A stretch of 64,000 nt of DNA from JAEUQQ01 sp963697285 (GCA_963697285.1 CAVONI010000012.1:1116001-1180000), one strand, 5' to 3'; positions 46,816-58,051 are shown, numbered from the stretch's first letter. Notes: a model not told the origin generated them from the letters alone. Translations and numbers: made by a program.

Positions 46816-47283
46816 ATGACCGCCAGGGACATCATCGACGCGCTGCACCTCGTGCCGCTGCCGATCGAAGGCGGCTACTACCGCGAGACGTGGCGGTCAG
46901 ACGCTGGAAGCGCCATCTACTACCTGCTCACCGACGAACCCGATTCGTTCTCGGCGCTGCATCGGCTGCCGACCGACGAGGTGTATCACTTCTACCTCGG
47001 CGATCCCGTGGAGCAGTGGCGGCTCCATCCGCACGGCCAGGTCGAGCGCGTGGTGCTCGGATCGTCGATCCGTGCCGGACAGCACGTGCAATCGGTCGCC
47101 CCGGCGGGCGTCTGGCAGGGCTCACGGCTGTGCGCCGGCGGGCGCGTGGCGCTCCTGGGCACGACGATGGCGCCAGGATTCGACGCGCGCGGATACGAGC
47201 ACGGCGACCGTACCGCCCTCCTCGACGCGTTCCCACAGGCCGCCGACGTGATTCATGCGCTGACGCGCAGCGCCCTGACGTGA
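46816..47283 (+). CDS. Cupin_5/DUF985-family protein
   Basis: A 155-residue single-domain cupin: IEGGYYRETWRS near the start, IYYLLTDEPDSFSALHRL, DEVYHFYLGDPVEQW with metal-ligand-like residues, and MAPGFDARGYEHGDR. The family includes plant and fungal proteins of unknown enzymatic role and is often called a sugar-epimerase-like cupin. It starts 9 bp after the SDR stop, so it is very likely co-transcribed. Confidence 0.85.
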   Translation: MTARDIIDALHLVPLPIEGGYYRETWRSDAGSAIYYLLTDEPDSFSALHRLPTDEVYHFYLGDPVEQWRLHPHGQVERVVLGSSIRAGQHVQSVAPAGVWQGSRLCAGGRVALLGTTMAPGFDARGYEHGDRTALLDAFPQAADVIHALTRSALT

Positions 47284-47295
47284 CAGGATCCGATC

Positions 47296-47565
47296 ATGTG
47301 CCGCAGCATCAAGACCCTCCACAACTTCGCCCCGCCAGCCACCGAGGCCGAGGTGCGCGCGGCGTCACTGCAATTCGTACGGAAGCTCAGCGGGTTCCAC
47401 ACGCCGTCGCGAGCGAACGCCGAGGTGTTCAACCGTGCCGTCGACGAGGTCGCGGCTGCGGCGGAACGCCTGCTGTCAGGCCTGGTGACGACCGCCGCCC
47501 CGCGCGATCGCGCTGAGGAGGCGGCCAAGGCGCGGGCACGGTCGGCCGCCCGCTTCGGCACGTAG
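47296..47565 (+). CDS. DUF2277 family protein
   Basis: An 89-residue protein that matches DUF2277: MCRSIKTLHNFAPPATEAE, the helix EVRAASLQFVRKLSGFHTPS, and a basic helical C-terminus ending in AARFGT. No function is established for the family. It lies 12 bp after the cupin gene and closes the small plus-strand operon. Confidence 0.85.
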   Translation: MCRSIKTLHNFAPPATEAEVRAASLQFVRKLSGFHTPSRANAEVFNRAVDEVAAAAERLLSGLVTTAAPRDRAEEAAKARARSAARFGT

Positions 47566-47576
47566 GCGGCCAGGGC

Positions 47577-48524
47577 CTACGACGTCGGAATCCTCGACGC
47601 GTTGATGGCCAGCCACTGGTCGAAGGTCTTGATTCCCGGGTGCAGTTCGCGCGAGGCCTCGACCGGCCGCGCGGCCTTGAAGGCCGTCGCGAAATCGTGA
47701 TTGAACTGGAACATGTTGCCGAGGTCGTCGGCGCCCTGAAACCCGAAGCCGCGGAAGACGTCGGCCGGGATGTGTGCGAAGCGGACCGGCTGGCCCATCG
47801 CACGCGACATCGCCGCAGCCATCTCGTCGCCCGAGAGATGCTCGCCCGACGCACCGACGTACTGGCCCGCCAGGGACGTCCCCCGCGCGAACACGCCTGC
47901 CGCCACGCCGCCGATGTCATCGGCCGCGATCCCCGGGAGCTTCTCGGTACCCATCGGGAAGCCGAACGTCAGGACGCCGTCGGGAGCGGGCTTCGGCCCC
48001 ATCCCGAAGTAGATGAAGTTGTCCCAGTAGAACGACGTCAGCAGGAACGTCGTCGGCACGCCTGACTCGGCGAAGAAGTGGTCGGCCTCACCCTTGGCGT
48101 CGAAGTGCGGCACCTTGTAGTGCTCCATGAGCGTCGGCATGCGGGTGTCGCTGAGCGGCATGAAACGGCGGGAGTCTTCGAGCGTTGACCACACGACGTG
48201 CTGCACGCCGGCGGCCTTCGCCGCCGTCGCCAGGTTCTGTGCCTGCTGCAGTTCCCGGGCCGGCGAGAAATGCTCCCAGAAGTTCGTGAGGCAGAACGCG
48301 CCGTGGGCGCCCTTGAACGCGGCGGTCATCGAGTCGGCATCGTCGGAGCTGGCGGCCACGACCTCTGCGCCGCGGGCCGCGAGTGCGCGTCCGGCGTCGG
48401 AATCCGGCTTGCGCGTGATCGCACGGACGCTGAAGCGCCGCTGCGGATCCGCAAGCAGCGCAGTGACGAGACCCCCACCCTGGGCACCGGTGGCACCAAC
48501 GACGGCAATGACGGGCGATGACAT
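47577..48524 (-). CDS. NmrA-like NAD(P)-binding protein
   Basis: The 315 residues begin MSSPVIAVVGATGAQGGGLV, the NmrA/HSCARG nucleotide motif. LTNFWEHFSPARELQQAQNL and VWSTLEDSRRF fit the same group, which acts as an atypical SDR, often a redox sensor without dehydrogenase activity (the YxxxK motif is not apparent). AAGGAG precedes the ATG at good spacing. It converges with DUF2277, only 11 bp apart, and is divergent from the EamA transporter. Confidence 0.88.
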   Translation of the reverse strand: MSSPVIAVVGATGAQGGGLVTALLADPQRRFSVRAITRKPDSDAGRALAARGAEVVAASSDDADSMTAAFKGAHGAFCLTNFWEHFSPARELQQAQNLATAAKAAGVQHVVWSTLEDSRRFMPLSDTRMPTLMEHYKVPHFDAKGEADHFFAESGVPTTFLLTSFYWDNFIYFGMGPKPAPDGVLTFGFPMGTEKLPGIAADDIGGVAAGVFARGTSLAGQYVGASGEHLSGDEMAAAMSRAMGQPVRFAHIPADVFRGFGFQGADDLGNMFQFNHDFATAFKAARPVEASRELHPGIKTFDQWLAINASRIPTS

Positions 48525-48719
48525 GCAACACTCCTTCGGCCGCGCGGCGGCCCGGCAACTCGGTTCAACGTCTGGTTGGACGCTCAGACTATCAGGCTGG
48601 TGCCCGGCCTGGAAAGACCGCGACGACGAGGACGTGCAGCGGGAGCGCCCGAGGAACTCCGGACGCCGGACGATTCGCTCAGCAACTGCGGGTATGCTTT
48701 GGGAGCTTTCCGTCACCCG

Positions 48720-49562
48720 ATGCTGCCTCGCGTCTACCTCCTGCTCGCGGCCCTGCTGTTCTCGACGGGCGGAGCCGCGATCAAGGCCACCGTCCTCACG
48801 AGCTGGCAGGTCGCAGGGTTGCGGTCGGCCATCGCGATCGCGCTGCTGGTGGTCACGGCGCGCCATGGCCTCCGCCTGACGACCCGGGTGGCACTCGTGG
48901 GCCTGGTATACGGGGTCACCCTCGTTTCGTTCGTCACGGCCAACAAGCTCACGACCTCGGCCCACGCGGTGTTCCTGCAGGCGGCCGCGCCCGTGTACCT
49001 GGTCCTGATGGGGCCGTGGCTGCTGCGCGAGCGTCTCGACCGGCGCGACATCCCGTTCCTCGCGGTCGTGGCGACAGGCATCATCCTGTTGTTCAGCGGC
49101 GGCAGTGTCGCGAGCGCCACGGCGCCGAACCCGGTCCTCGGCAACATCGTCGGCGCCGGCAGCGGTGTGGCGTGGGCGCTGACACTCGCCGGGCTGCGAT
49201 GGCTGGAACGCGACAAGACGCCCGGGGCGTCGGCCACGGGCGCAACGGTGTGGGGCAATGCATTCGCGGCCGTGGTGTGCCTGCCGTTCGCGTTGCCGAT
49301 TGGCGCGACGACGCCGATGGACTGGATCGCGGTCGGATATCTCGGGCTGTTCCAGCTCGGGCTGGCCTACGTGTTGCTGAACAAGGGCATCGGCCAGGTC
49401 ACGGCGGTCGAGGCGTCGATCCTGCTGCTGCTCGAGCCGGCGTTGAATCCGCTGTGGTCCTACCTGGTACACGGCGAGACGCCCGGCGTGCTCGCGAGCC
49501 TGGGTGGACTGATGGTGCTGGTGGCGACGACGGTGCGCACGGTGCGGGTGGCGAGGCGGTGA
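48720..49562 (+). CDS. EamA/DMT-family transporter
   Basis: A 280-residue membrane protein with ten predicted helices in two EamA halves: LLLAALLFSTGGAAIKATVL and, in the second half, NIVGAGSGVAWALTLAGLRWL. EASILLLLEPALNPLWSYLVHGE is the typical EamA C-terminal signature. It is probably a drug/metabolite exporter of the RhaT/YdcZ type. The start ATG (MLPRVYLLLAALL) is chosen by the first helix. The gene ends 9 bp before a palindromic repeat. Confidence 0.9.
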   Translation: MLPRVYLLLAALLFSTGGAAIKATVLTSWQVAGLRSAIAIALLVVTARHGLRLTTRVALVGLVYGVTLVSFVTANKLTTSAHAVFLQAAAPVYLVLMGPWLLRERLDRRDIPFLAVVATGIILLFSGGSVASATAPNPVLGNIVGAGSGVAWALTLAGLRWLERDKTPGASATGATVWGNAFAAVVCLPFALPIGATTPMDWIAVGYLGLFQLGLAYVLLNKGIGQVTAVEASILLLLEPALNPLWSYLVHGETPGVLASLGGLMVLVATTVRTVRVARR

Positions 49563-49570
49563 ACGCGCCC

Positions 49571-49598
49571 GGGCCGCACTGGGGTGCGGCCCCTACAC
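49571..49598. repeat. GGGCCGCAC palindrome, copy 4
   Basis: GGGCCGCA-CTGGG-GTGCGGCCC followed by CTACACCT, the same 28 bp as copy 1. It borders the 163-bp tandem array on its left side and lies just after the EamA stop codon. Confidence 0.8.
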
Positions 49599-49639
49599 CT
49601 GTCAACGACACCCCACCTGGTCAACGACCATTCGATCAC

Positions 49640-50079
49640 GCCCCGTACGGGCGACACGACGTCGGGCGTTTGCGGAACGCGGGCGTGGGTGTACAGCGTC
49701 CGCATGGATGCAGGTCCCGACCGCGAGAGCAAATGCCCGGCGGCGCGAGCCCTCACGGGGGCGTGCCGACAGAGCGACACCCCGCGGCGAGCGATCATCC
49801 TCGCCCCGTACGGGCGACACGACGTCGGGCGTTTGCGGAACGCGGGCGTGGGTGTACAGCGTCCGCATGGATGCAGGTCCCGACCGCGAGAGCAAATGCC
49901 CGGCGGCGCGAGCCCTCACGGGGGCGTGCCGACAGAGCGACACCCCGCGGCGAGCGATCATCCTCGCCTCGTACGGGCGACACGACGTCGGGCGTTTGCG
50001 GAACGCGGGCGTGGGTGTACAGCGTCCGCATGGATGCAGGTCCCGACCGCGAGAGCAAATGCCCGCCGGCGCGAGCCCT
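49640..50079. repeat. 163-bp tandem repeat array (two full copies and one partial)
   Basis: Units begin at 49640, 49803 and 49966. The spacing is exactly 163 bp, and I see two substitutions in the partial third copy (near 49,969 and 50,066), which loses similarity at about 50,080. Each unit holds CGCCC-CGTAC-GGGCG and a 14-bp stem, CGTCGGGCGTTTGC with GCAAATGCCCGGCG, closing a 55-nt stretch that contains an inner stem GCGGGCG/CGTCCGC. In copy 2 the long stem is 49823-49836 with 49892-49905. The period is not a multiple of three, so no protein is conserved across units. No coding gene is supported between 49,563 and 50,168. Confidence 0.9.
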
Positions 50080-50135
50080 GCACCGGGGCGCACCGATCGC
50101 GCCACACCGCACGAATCGTCAACGGCCCGCGCCAA

Positions 50136-50157
50136 GGCCGCACCGGGGTGCGGCCCT
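50136..50157. repeat. GGGCCGCAC palindrome, copy 5
   Basis: AGGCCGCAC-CGG-GGTGCGGCCCT, slightly shorter than copy 4. It borders the tandem array on the right, between the array and the nrdJ stop codon, and may help end nrdJ transcription. Confidence 0.7.
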
Positions 50158-50168
50158 GACAGGCTCTC

Positions 50169-52901
<2,733 letters not shown>

Positions 52902-52956
52902 GGGCGCCTGGCTGGTGGTCGGTACTCGTCTGCTGGGCCGCGCCTCTCGACATTGC

Positions 52957-53354
52957 TTCCTCCTTCACCGGAGACACATCCTGTGTCGCCGTCGTGCTTC
53001 GATATCAGTATCGACGTGCAAGTGAATGTCTGTGTCTGCTGAATCCGGAATTGCGTTCGCCCTCCCTGCTCCCAACTCTCTGTGTTCCGCACGCCTCGTG
53101 CACCACCGTCCACGACTCCGTGCGGCCCGGGTCTCCCACGCAGCCGTGGGACTCCGAACCGACATCGTTCCGGGGGAGGAACGATCGACCCGTGTTCGAT
53201 TGTGCTCGTGCCGAAGCGGCCAGGCGTGCTCGGGTCGTGCTTCCACGCGGAAGACGTTCCGGGGCGAGAGCTGGGAGGATCTCGCGGGCGAGGCGCTTCG
53301 TGCTACGGGCGACGAATATGCGCCCTGCAGAGGGGGGCGTGTCAACACGAAAAA
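52957..53354 (-). promoter_or_regulatory. Long hairpin-rich nrdJ leader
   Basis: No gene is supported in this 398-bp stretch. It contains four perfect hairpins: GACACA/TGTGTC at 52973-52987 next to the ribosome site, CCCACG/CGTGGG at 53135-53150, ATCGTTCC/GGAACGAT at 53164-53185 and CTTCC/GGAAG at 53240-53253. The pieces could form a structured 5' UTR. Its hallmarks do not match the cobalamin riboswitch core as I know it. Confidence 0.45.
53315..53345 (-). promoter_or_regulatory. Candidate sigma-70 promoter for nrdJ
   Basis: On the minus strand a perfect -35 TTGACA (53340-53345) is followed by CATATT (53315-53320) after a spacer of 19 bp, which is longer than the optimum. It would give an untranslated leader of about 350 nt. 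Two candidate NrdR boxes lie directly upstream. Confidence 0.4.
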
Positions 53355-53401
53355 CCCCAACATCTTGTGGAGGCCTTTTAGGTCAGGCGCAAGATGTGGA
53401 C
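53355..53401. promoter_or_regulatory. Pair of NrdR-box-like sites
   Basis: CCCCAACATCTTGTGG (53355-53370) and, inverted, GTCCACATCTTGCGCC (53386-53401). Both share ACATCTTG and their centres are 31 bp apart, the spacing typical of tandem NrdR boxes. NrdR represses ribonucleotide-reductase genes when dNTP/ATP is high. The match is by remembered consensus. Confidence 0.5.
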
Positions 53402-53499
53402 ACCTGTGGAAATCGTCCCCTCGCCCGCCAACTTGCTGCAATCGAACGGGTTCGGTCGCGACGCCGGGCGTTTCCGACCCGACGCGGCCTGCGGCACCG

Positions 53500-54141
53500 C
53501 TACGACCGATGCCGCTCGATCCACGCTGCCCAGGCCGGAAACAGCCACGTGGCCAGCCCTGCCACAGCGATCGCCGTGGTGCCCGGAGGCGGCGGCGAAA
53601 ACGGGGCACTGGCCCATATCACCACGACCAGCGCCACCAGCGCCGCCAACGACCAGCGCCCCACCGCGTCACGCGCCGGTGCACCGCGCCTGTAGGCCTC
53701 CACGCCGATCGCGAGCAGCAGGCCCTCGAGCACGAACGTGCCGGCAATCGAGTTCCAGAGTCCCAGGCCGACCACGGGTCCCCCTGGCCACAACGGCAGG
53801 TCGGGCCGGTGGACGATCAGGTCGAGCACCCAGTGACTGGCCACCAGGGCGCCGATGACCCACCCTCCCATCGCCGACTTCAGTCGCCAGGTCGCCAACG
53901 TCGCGGCCAGGACGCTCCAGCCGAGCACCGTGGCCAGGCTGTGCGTCCAGGGGTAGTGCTCGAACGCCAGCGGCGTGAACGCTGTGTTGCCGGGGTCGAT
54001 GCGCACCGACTCGACGCCGAGCAGCAGCATCAGCGGCCAGATCAGGTCGAGCGCGAAGGCTGCGGCCACCAGGGCCGCGAGCGGCACCCGTGGCGAGGCG
54101 CGCCTCGCACCGAAGGCGACGGCGAGGTGTCCGACGAACAT
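53500..54141 (-). CDS. Multi-pass inner-membrane protein, function unknown
   Basis: The protein has 213 residues with about six hydrophobic helices. The histidine-containing positions GHLAVAFGA, YPWTHSLATVLGW and ASHWVLDLIVHRPDL resemble the YdjM/DUF457-like metal-dependent hydrolase group, which is only weakly characterised. The ATG giving MFVGHLAVAFGARR was chosen; the upstream codons are mostly Pro/Arg and overlap a palindromic repeat and the end of the lipoprotein gene. No function can be stated. Confidence 0.6.
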   Translation of the reverse strand: MFVGHLAVAFGARRASPRVPLAALVAAAFALDLIWPLMLLLGVESVRIDPGNTAFTPLAFEHYPWTHSLATVLGWSVLAATLATWRLKSAMGGWVIGALVASHWVLDLIVHRPDLPLWPGGPVVGLGLWNSIAGTFVLEGLLLAIGVEAYRRGAPARDAVGRWSLAALVALVVVIWASAPFSPPPPGTTAIAVAGLATWLFPAWAAWIERHRS

Positions 54142-54168
54142 CCCGCCGAGAATAACCCAGGGAGTCAC

Positions 54169-54194
54169 GGGCCGCGCAGGGGCGCGGCCCCTAC
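54169..54194. repeat. GGGCCGCGC palindrome, copy 6
   Basis: GGGCCGCGC-AGGG-GCGCGGCCC then CTAC. Its last bases on this strand supply the TAG stop codon of the lipoprotein gene (54191-54193, read on the minus strand), so the repeat forms the 3' end of that gene. Confidence 0.75.
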
Positions 54195-54814
54195 CGTCCG
54201 GCCAGGCCCCTGGCCAGGGCTTCGGCCTTGTCGGCCAGGTAGGCCGCAAACATGTAGTTCCTGGCGTTCAGCGCCCCTTCGGCCTGGTCGAGGAAGCGGC
54301 GCGCGGTGTCGTACTGCATGCGCGCGTCGGCGCTCATGCTCGTGGGGCTGACCCTGGCGAGTTCCGCCCCCGCACGGCCGATGGTGGCGCGGATGCGGCG
54401 CCCCGTCTCGGTGTCGTCGGCGATCTGCGGCGTGCGCAGTGGCGGGGCCGGCGTCGCCTGCGGGGGCGTGGCGGCGGGATCACCCTGCGCCGGTTCGGCC
54501 TTGGCCGGCTCGGCCGGCCGAGGCTCAGCTGGCCGATCCGTCCGCGGACGCGGGCGCGCCGTTCGCGCCGGGGCGGGCGCAGGCTCCTCGGGCTCGGGCT
54601 CCGGGCCGGCGACGGGTTCCTCGGGCAACGGCGCGTACACCCGCGGCGGGATGACGGGCACGACGAGGGCGGGAACACCGGTCGGCTCGGTCGCCACGGG
54701 CTTCTTCGCACAGGCCCCTGCACCTGCCGCCATCCACACGCACACGGCAGCGACCGTCGCCCGCGCGACCAACGCGCCCCATCCCGATCGGCTGCCACGG
54801 TTACGCATCCCCAT
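54191..54814 (-). CDS. Putative lipoprotein with Pro/Ala/Glu-rich linker
   Basis: The 207-residue protein has a hydrophobic leader ending in a lipobox-like AAGAGAC-AK (Cys near residue 35). A Pro/Ala/Glu-rich linker of about 85 residues follows, then a helical C-terminal domain (ARMQYDTARRFLDQAEGALN ARNYMFAAYLADKAEALA) that looks like a single TPR-like hairpin. No family is recognised. It ends inside a palindromic repeat. It starts 3 bp after the histidine-kinase stop, so it is probably co-expressed with that two-component system. Confidence 0.65.
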   Translation of the reverse strand: MGMRNRGSRSGWGALVARATVAAVCVWMAAGAGACAKKPVATEPTGVPALVVPVIPPRVYAPLPEEPVAGPEPEPEEPAPAPARTARPRPRTDRPAEPRPAEPAKAEPAQGDPAATPPQATPAPPLRTPQIADDTETGRRIRATIGRAGAELARVSPTSMSADARMQYDTARRFLDQAEGALNARNYMFAAYLADKAEALARGLAGR

Positions 54815-54817
54815 CGC

Positions 54818-56608
54818 TCACATGGCCGCGGGCAGGACCAGCCGGAAGGTCGTCCCGTGCCCTGGCGTCGATTCCACTTCGACGCTCCCCTCGTGCAAAT
54901 GGATGGCTCGATACACCATCGACAACCCGATGCCGCTCCCGCCCTCCTTCGTCGTGAAGTAGAGATCGAAGATGCGCGGGAGGTCTTCTGGCGGAATCCC
55001 CGCGCCCGTGTCAGCGACGCTGATCACGACGTGGTCACCTCCCATGATGCGCCCGCCGAAGCGCAACACGCCACCGGTCGGCATGGCCTGGAGCGCGTTG
55101 AGCACGAGGTTCATCAGCGCCTGCGTCATCATCGCGACGTCGACGGCGATGGGCGGCATGTCGCCGACCTCGTTGACGATGCGCACGAACTGGGCGCGCG
55201 CCTCTTCGTCGACGACGCGGATGACGTCGTCGCACAGCGTGCGGGGATCGACTTGCGTGAGGTCCAGTTCCTCGGGGCGGCTGAAGCGCAGGAACCCCTG
55301 CACCACCGAGTCGAGCCGGCGAATCTCGTCGGCGATCACCCCGACGTGCCGCAGCGCGCCCGGGGCATCGACCGGGCCGGGCACACCCACGGCGCTGATG
55401 CCGCCGAGTTTCTGCTTGAGCAACTCGAGGTGGATGGTCATGGCGTTCAGGGGGTTCTTCACCTCGTGCGCCACCCCGGCGAGCAACCGGCTGAGCGATG
55501 CGATCCGGCGGGAGTACTTCAGGGTCGACGCCACCTGCGTCCGCGACGCCACGTCGCGAGCCACGATCATGGCGCCCATCGGCGATCCGTCGGCCTGGCG
55601 CAGCGCGTGCGCGGTGGTCGAGTACTCCCGGACGCCGCCCCCTTCCTCGTCGGCGCGCAGCGTCTGGGTGCTGCTGGTGCCCCGCGACGCGAGGGCCTCG
55701 TCGATCGCGTTCCTCCAGACCGGATCCTTGTCGAGCGCGAGGCGCGCCAGCAGGCCGCGCATCGCGCCGTTGGCGAACATGATCTCGCCCGACGCGGCGA
55801 CGATGGCCACCGCGTCCTCGAGCCGATCGACCACGGCTTCGGGGGCGACCGGGTCGTTCGCCCGCTCGCGCGACGCGGCCAGCGCGTCGCTCAGCGTCTT
55901 GAACGACTCGCCGATGCCGGCGAACTCGTCGCCGGGCGGCAGATCGAGCGTAATCCCGCGTTCGCCCTTGCCGAGGCGCGACAGGCCGCTGCTCAGGATG
56001 TGGATGGGGCGCAGCAGCCACTGCGAGAACAGGAGGGCCACCACGGTGGCGACGATGAGCGCGCCCAGCGCGATGGCCGCCGCCGGTTGCACCGTCTCGG
56101 CGACGTCGTCACGGAACAGCACCATCGACACGCCGACGCGCATCGTGCCGACGTCGCGGTCACCGAGGAGGAGACGCTCGCGCACCTCGAAGGTGCGGGC
56201 CGAGTACACGGCGCGGATCTGCTCGATCAGCCCGGCCGCGACGAGCTGCGCCAGCGCTGGCGCGTCGGGCACGGGCTGTCCCTCGAGCACCTCGCTGCTG
56301 TGCACGATGGCGACGTCGCTCGCGTCGGCGATGACCAGGTACGTGACGTTGCGCGAGTAGGCCAGGCCCGACTCGAGGATGCTGCGGATGCCGGTGTCGC
56401 GCCTCAGGACCTGCGTCAGGTCGTCGCCGGTGGCAATCTTGCTGGCCTGCTGGTAGATGGTCCGCAGCAGCAGCTCGGCGCGCGCCTGGTTCTCGTCGAG
56501 GCGGATCCGCAGCGATCGCCCGACGAACAGCACACCGAGGATGGTCACCGACAATCCGACGATGAGCGTGACGCCCGTGACCTGCCGTGCTTTCAGCGAG
56601 AGGCGCAT
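54818..56608 (-). CDS. NtrB/ZraS-like sensor histidine kinase
   Basis: The 596 residues form: TM1 (about 13-35), an extracytoplasmic sensor (about 40-175), TM2 (AAAIALGALIVATVVALLFS, about 178-200), HAMP (HILSSGLSRLGKGERG), PAS (about 265-370), HisKA with AGVAHEVKNPLNAMTIHLEL near 390, and HATPase_c with NLVLNALQAMPTGG, VADTGAGIPPEDLPRIFDLY and GGSGIGLSMVYR. Order and spacing fit an NtrB-type kinase. The adjacent sigma-54 regulator 13 bp upstream is the obvious partner. The signal is unknown. Confidence 0.92.
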   Translation of the reverse strand: MRLSLKARQVTGVTLIVGLSVTILGVLFVGRSLRIRLDENQARAELLLRTIYQQASKIATGDDLTQVLRRDTGIRSILESGLAYSRNVTYLVIADASDVAIVHSSEVLEGQPVPDAPALAQLVAAGLIEQIRAVYSARTFEVRERLLLGDRDVGTMRVGVSMVLFRDDVAETVQPAAAIALGALIVATVVALLFSQWLLRPIHILSSGLSRLGKGERGITLDLPPGDEFAGIGESFKTLSDALAASRERANDPVAPEAVVDRLEDAVAIVAASGEIMFANGAMRGLLARLALDKDPVWRNAIDEALASRGTSSTQTLRADEEGGGVREYSTTAHALRQADGSPMGAMIVARDVASRTQVASTLKYSRRIASLSRLLAGVAHEVKNPLNAMTIHLELLKQKLGGISAVGVPGPVDAPGALRHVGVIADEIRRLDSVVQGFLRFSRPEELDLTQVDPRTLCDDVIRVVDEEARAQFVRIVNEVGDMPPIAVDVAMMTQALMNLVLNALQAMPTGGVLRFGGRIMGGDHVVISVADTGAGIPPEDLPRIFDLYFTTKEGGSGIGLSMVYRAIHLHEGSVEVESTPGHGTTFRLVLPAAM

Positions 56609-56620
56609 CGCGCCCTGATC

Positions 56621-58051
56621 CTACTGCGGCTCGATGGAACGGCCGATCGCCTTCAGGCGATTCAGCTTGTTGTGCAGCGTCTTGAGACTGATGCCGAGGA
56701 TCTCGGCCGCGCGCGTCTTGTTGTTGCGCGTGTGCGCGAGCGTGAGCTGGATGAGTTGCGTCTCGGCCTCTTCGACGGTGGTACCGGGCGTGAGCACGAC
56801 GTTGGGCCCCGTCTGCACGGGCGCCATCGGATGCGCGATGTGCGGCGGCAGATGCTCGAGCAGGATGAAGTCGCCGGCCGCGACGATCGTCGCCCGCTCG
56901 ATGACGTTGCGCAGCTCGCGGATGTTGCCGGGCCACGAGTGGCGCTCGAGCGCCCGCATCGCCTCGGGATCGACGGCCCGCACGCTCCGGTTGTTGCGCT
57001 GGTTGAACTCCTGCATGAACGCCTCGACGAGCAGCGGGACGTCTTCGCGGCGCTCGCGCAGCGGCGGGATCTCGATGGCGAACACGTTGAGCCGGTAGTA
57101 CAGGTCCTCGCGCAGCTTCCCGCGCTGCACCGCTTCCTGCGGGTTCACGTTCGTGGCCGCCACGACTCGCACGTCGACCGTCTGCTCGGTGCGGCCGCCG
57201 AGGCGGCGGAAGCTCCGCTCCTGCAGCACCCGCAGCAGCTTCACCTGCGTGGGGGGCGTCATCTCGGCGATTTCGTCGAGGAACAGCGTCCCGCGGTGGG
57301 CCAGTTCGAAACAGCCCAGGCGGCGATCGATCGCGCCCGTGAAGGCGCCCTTCTCGTGGCCGAAGATCTCGCTCTCGAGGAGCGTCTCGGGGATGGCCGC
57401 GCAATTGATGGCCACGAAGGGCTGGGCGCTGCGTGCGCTCAACTCGTGCACCGTCTGCGCCACGAGCTCCTTGCCCGTGCCCGACTCGCCCCAGATCAGC
57501 ACCGACGCCTGCGTCGGCGCGGCCTGCTCGAGGGTCTTGTAGATGCGGCGGATAGCCGGGCTGTTGCCGACGATGCGCCCGAAGCTGCCTTGCTCGCGAA
57601 GGCGGCGCCGCAGTTGCTTGTTTTCGGCGATCGTCGCGTGCCGTTCGACCACGCGCTCGAGCATGATGCGCAGCCGCTGGGGCTCGACGGGCTTGGTCAG
57701 GTAGTCGTAGGCGCCGTTCTTCATCGCCTCGACCGCCGTCTCGACCGTGCCCTGCGCCGTCAGCAGCACGAACGTGATGTCGTCGATGTCGGGTTGCAGC
57801 GCGCGCAGCAGGTCGAGGCCGCCCATCCGCGGCATCACCAGGTCTGACACGACGATCGACGGGCGGAAATCGGTGAACTTGGCCAGGCCCTCGTCGCCGT
57901 CGGCGGCGGCGTCAGCGGTGAAGCCCCACGCACGGACCAGCTCGGCAAGGCCCAGGCGCGTCGCGCGGTCGTCTTCGACGATCAGGACACGTTCGGCAGC
58001 GATGGCGTCAGCGCGTTCGGCAGCGGGCATGGTCAAGGCAAAAGTCGACAT
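56621..58051 (-). CDS. Sigma-54-dependent NtrC-family response regulator
   Basis: The 476 residues comprise a receiver domain (LIVEDDRATRLGL, phospho-acceptor Asp in SIVVSDLVMPRMGG near 67, TAQG, Lys in YLTKP), an AAA+ domain with Walker A GESGTGKEL, the sigma-54-contacting GAFTGAIDR near residue 235, Walker B LFLDEIAEM, ELRNVIERA, and a Fis-type HTH (AAEILGISLKTLHNKLNRL). It activates promoters with -24/-12 elements; I find no clear such site nearby. Likely co-transcribed with the kinase. Confidence 0.94.
   Translation of the reverse strand: MSTFALTMPAAERADAIAAERVLIVEDDRATRLGLAELVRAWGFTADAAADGDEGLAKFTDFRPSIVVSDLVMPRMGGLDLLRALQPDIDDITFVLLTAQGTVETAVEAMKNGAYDYLTKPVEPQRLRIMLERVVERHATIAENKQLRRRLREQGSFGRIVGNSPAIRRIYKTLEQAAPTQASVLIWGESGTGKELVAQTVHELSARSAQPFVAINCAAIPETLLESEIFGHEKGAFTGAIDRRLGCFELAHRGTLFLDEIAEMTPPTQVKLLRVLQERSFRRLGGRTEQTVDVRVVAATNVNPQEAVQRGKLREDLYYRLNVFAIEIPPLRERREDVPLLVEAFMQEFNQRNNRSVRAVDPEAMRALERHSWPGNIRELRNVIERATIVAAGDFILLEHLPPHIAHPMAPVQTGPNVVLTPGTTVEEAETQLIQLTLAHTRNNKTRAAEILGISLKTLHNKLNRLKAIGRSIEPQ

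Noticed and set aside
49640..50079. CRISPR-like array
   Set aside because: Units are directly adjacent 163-bp copies with no variable spacers and no cas genes.
52957..53354. Cobalamin riboswitch upstream of the B12-dependent reductase
   Set aside because: The stretch has a B12-box-like GGGAGACCCGGGCC but none of the other core segments I would expect; left as an unclassified structured leader.
53975..57847. 1290-residue open frame antisense to the two-component system
   Set aside because: It covers four genes in the opposite direction and reads as low-complexity Arg/Ala/Gly sequence; no motif is present.
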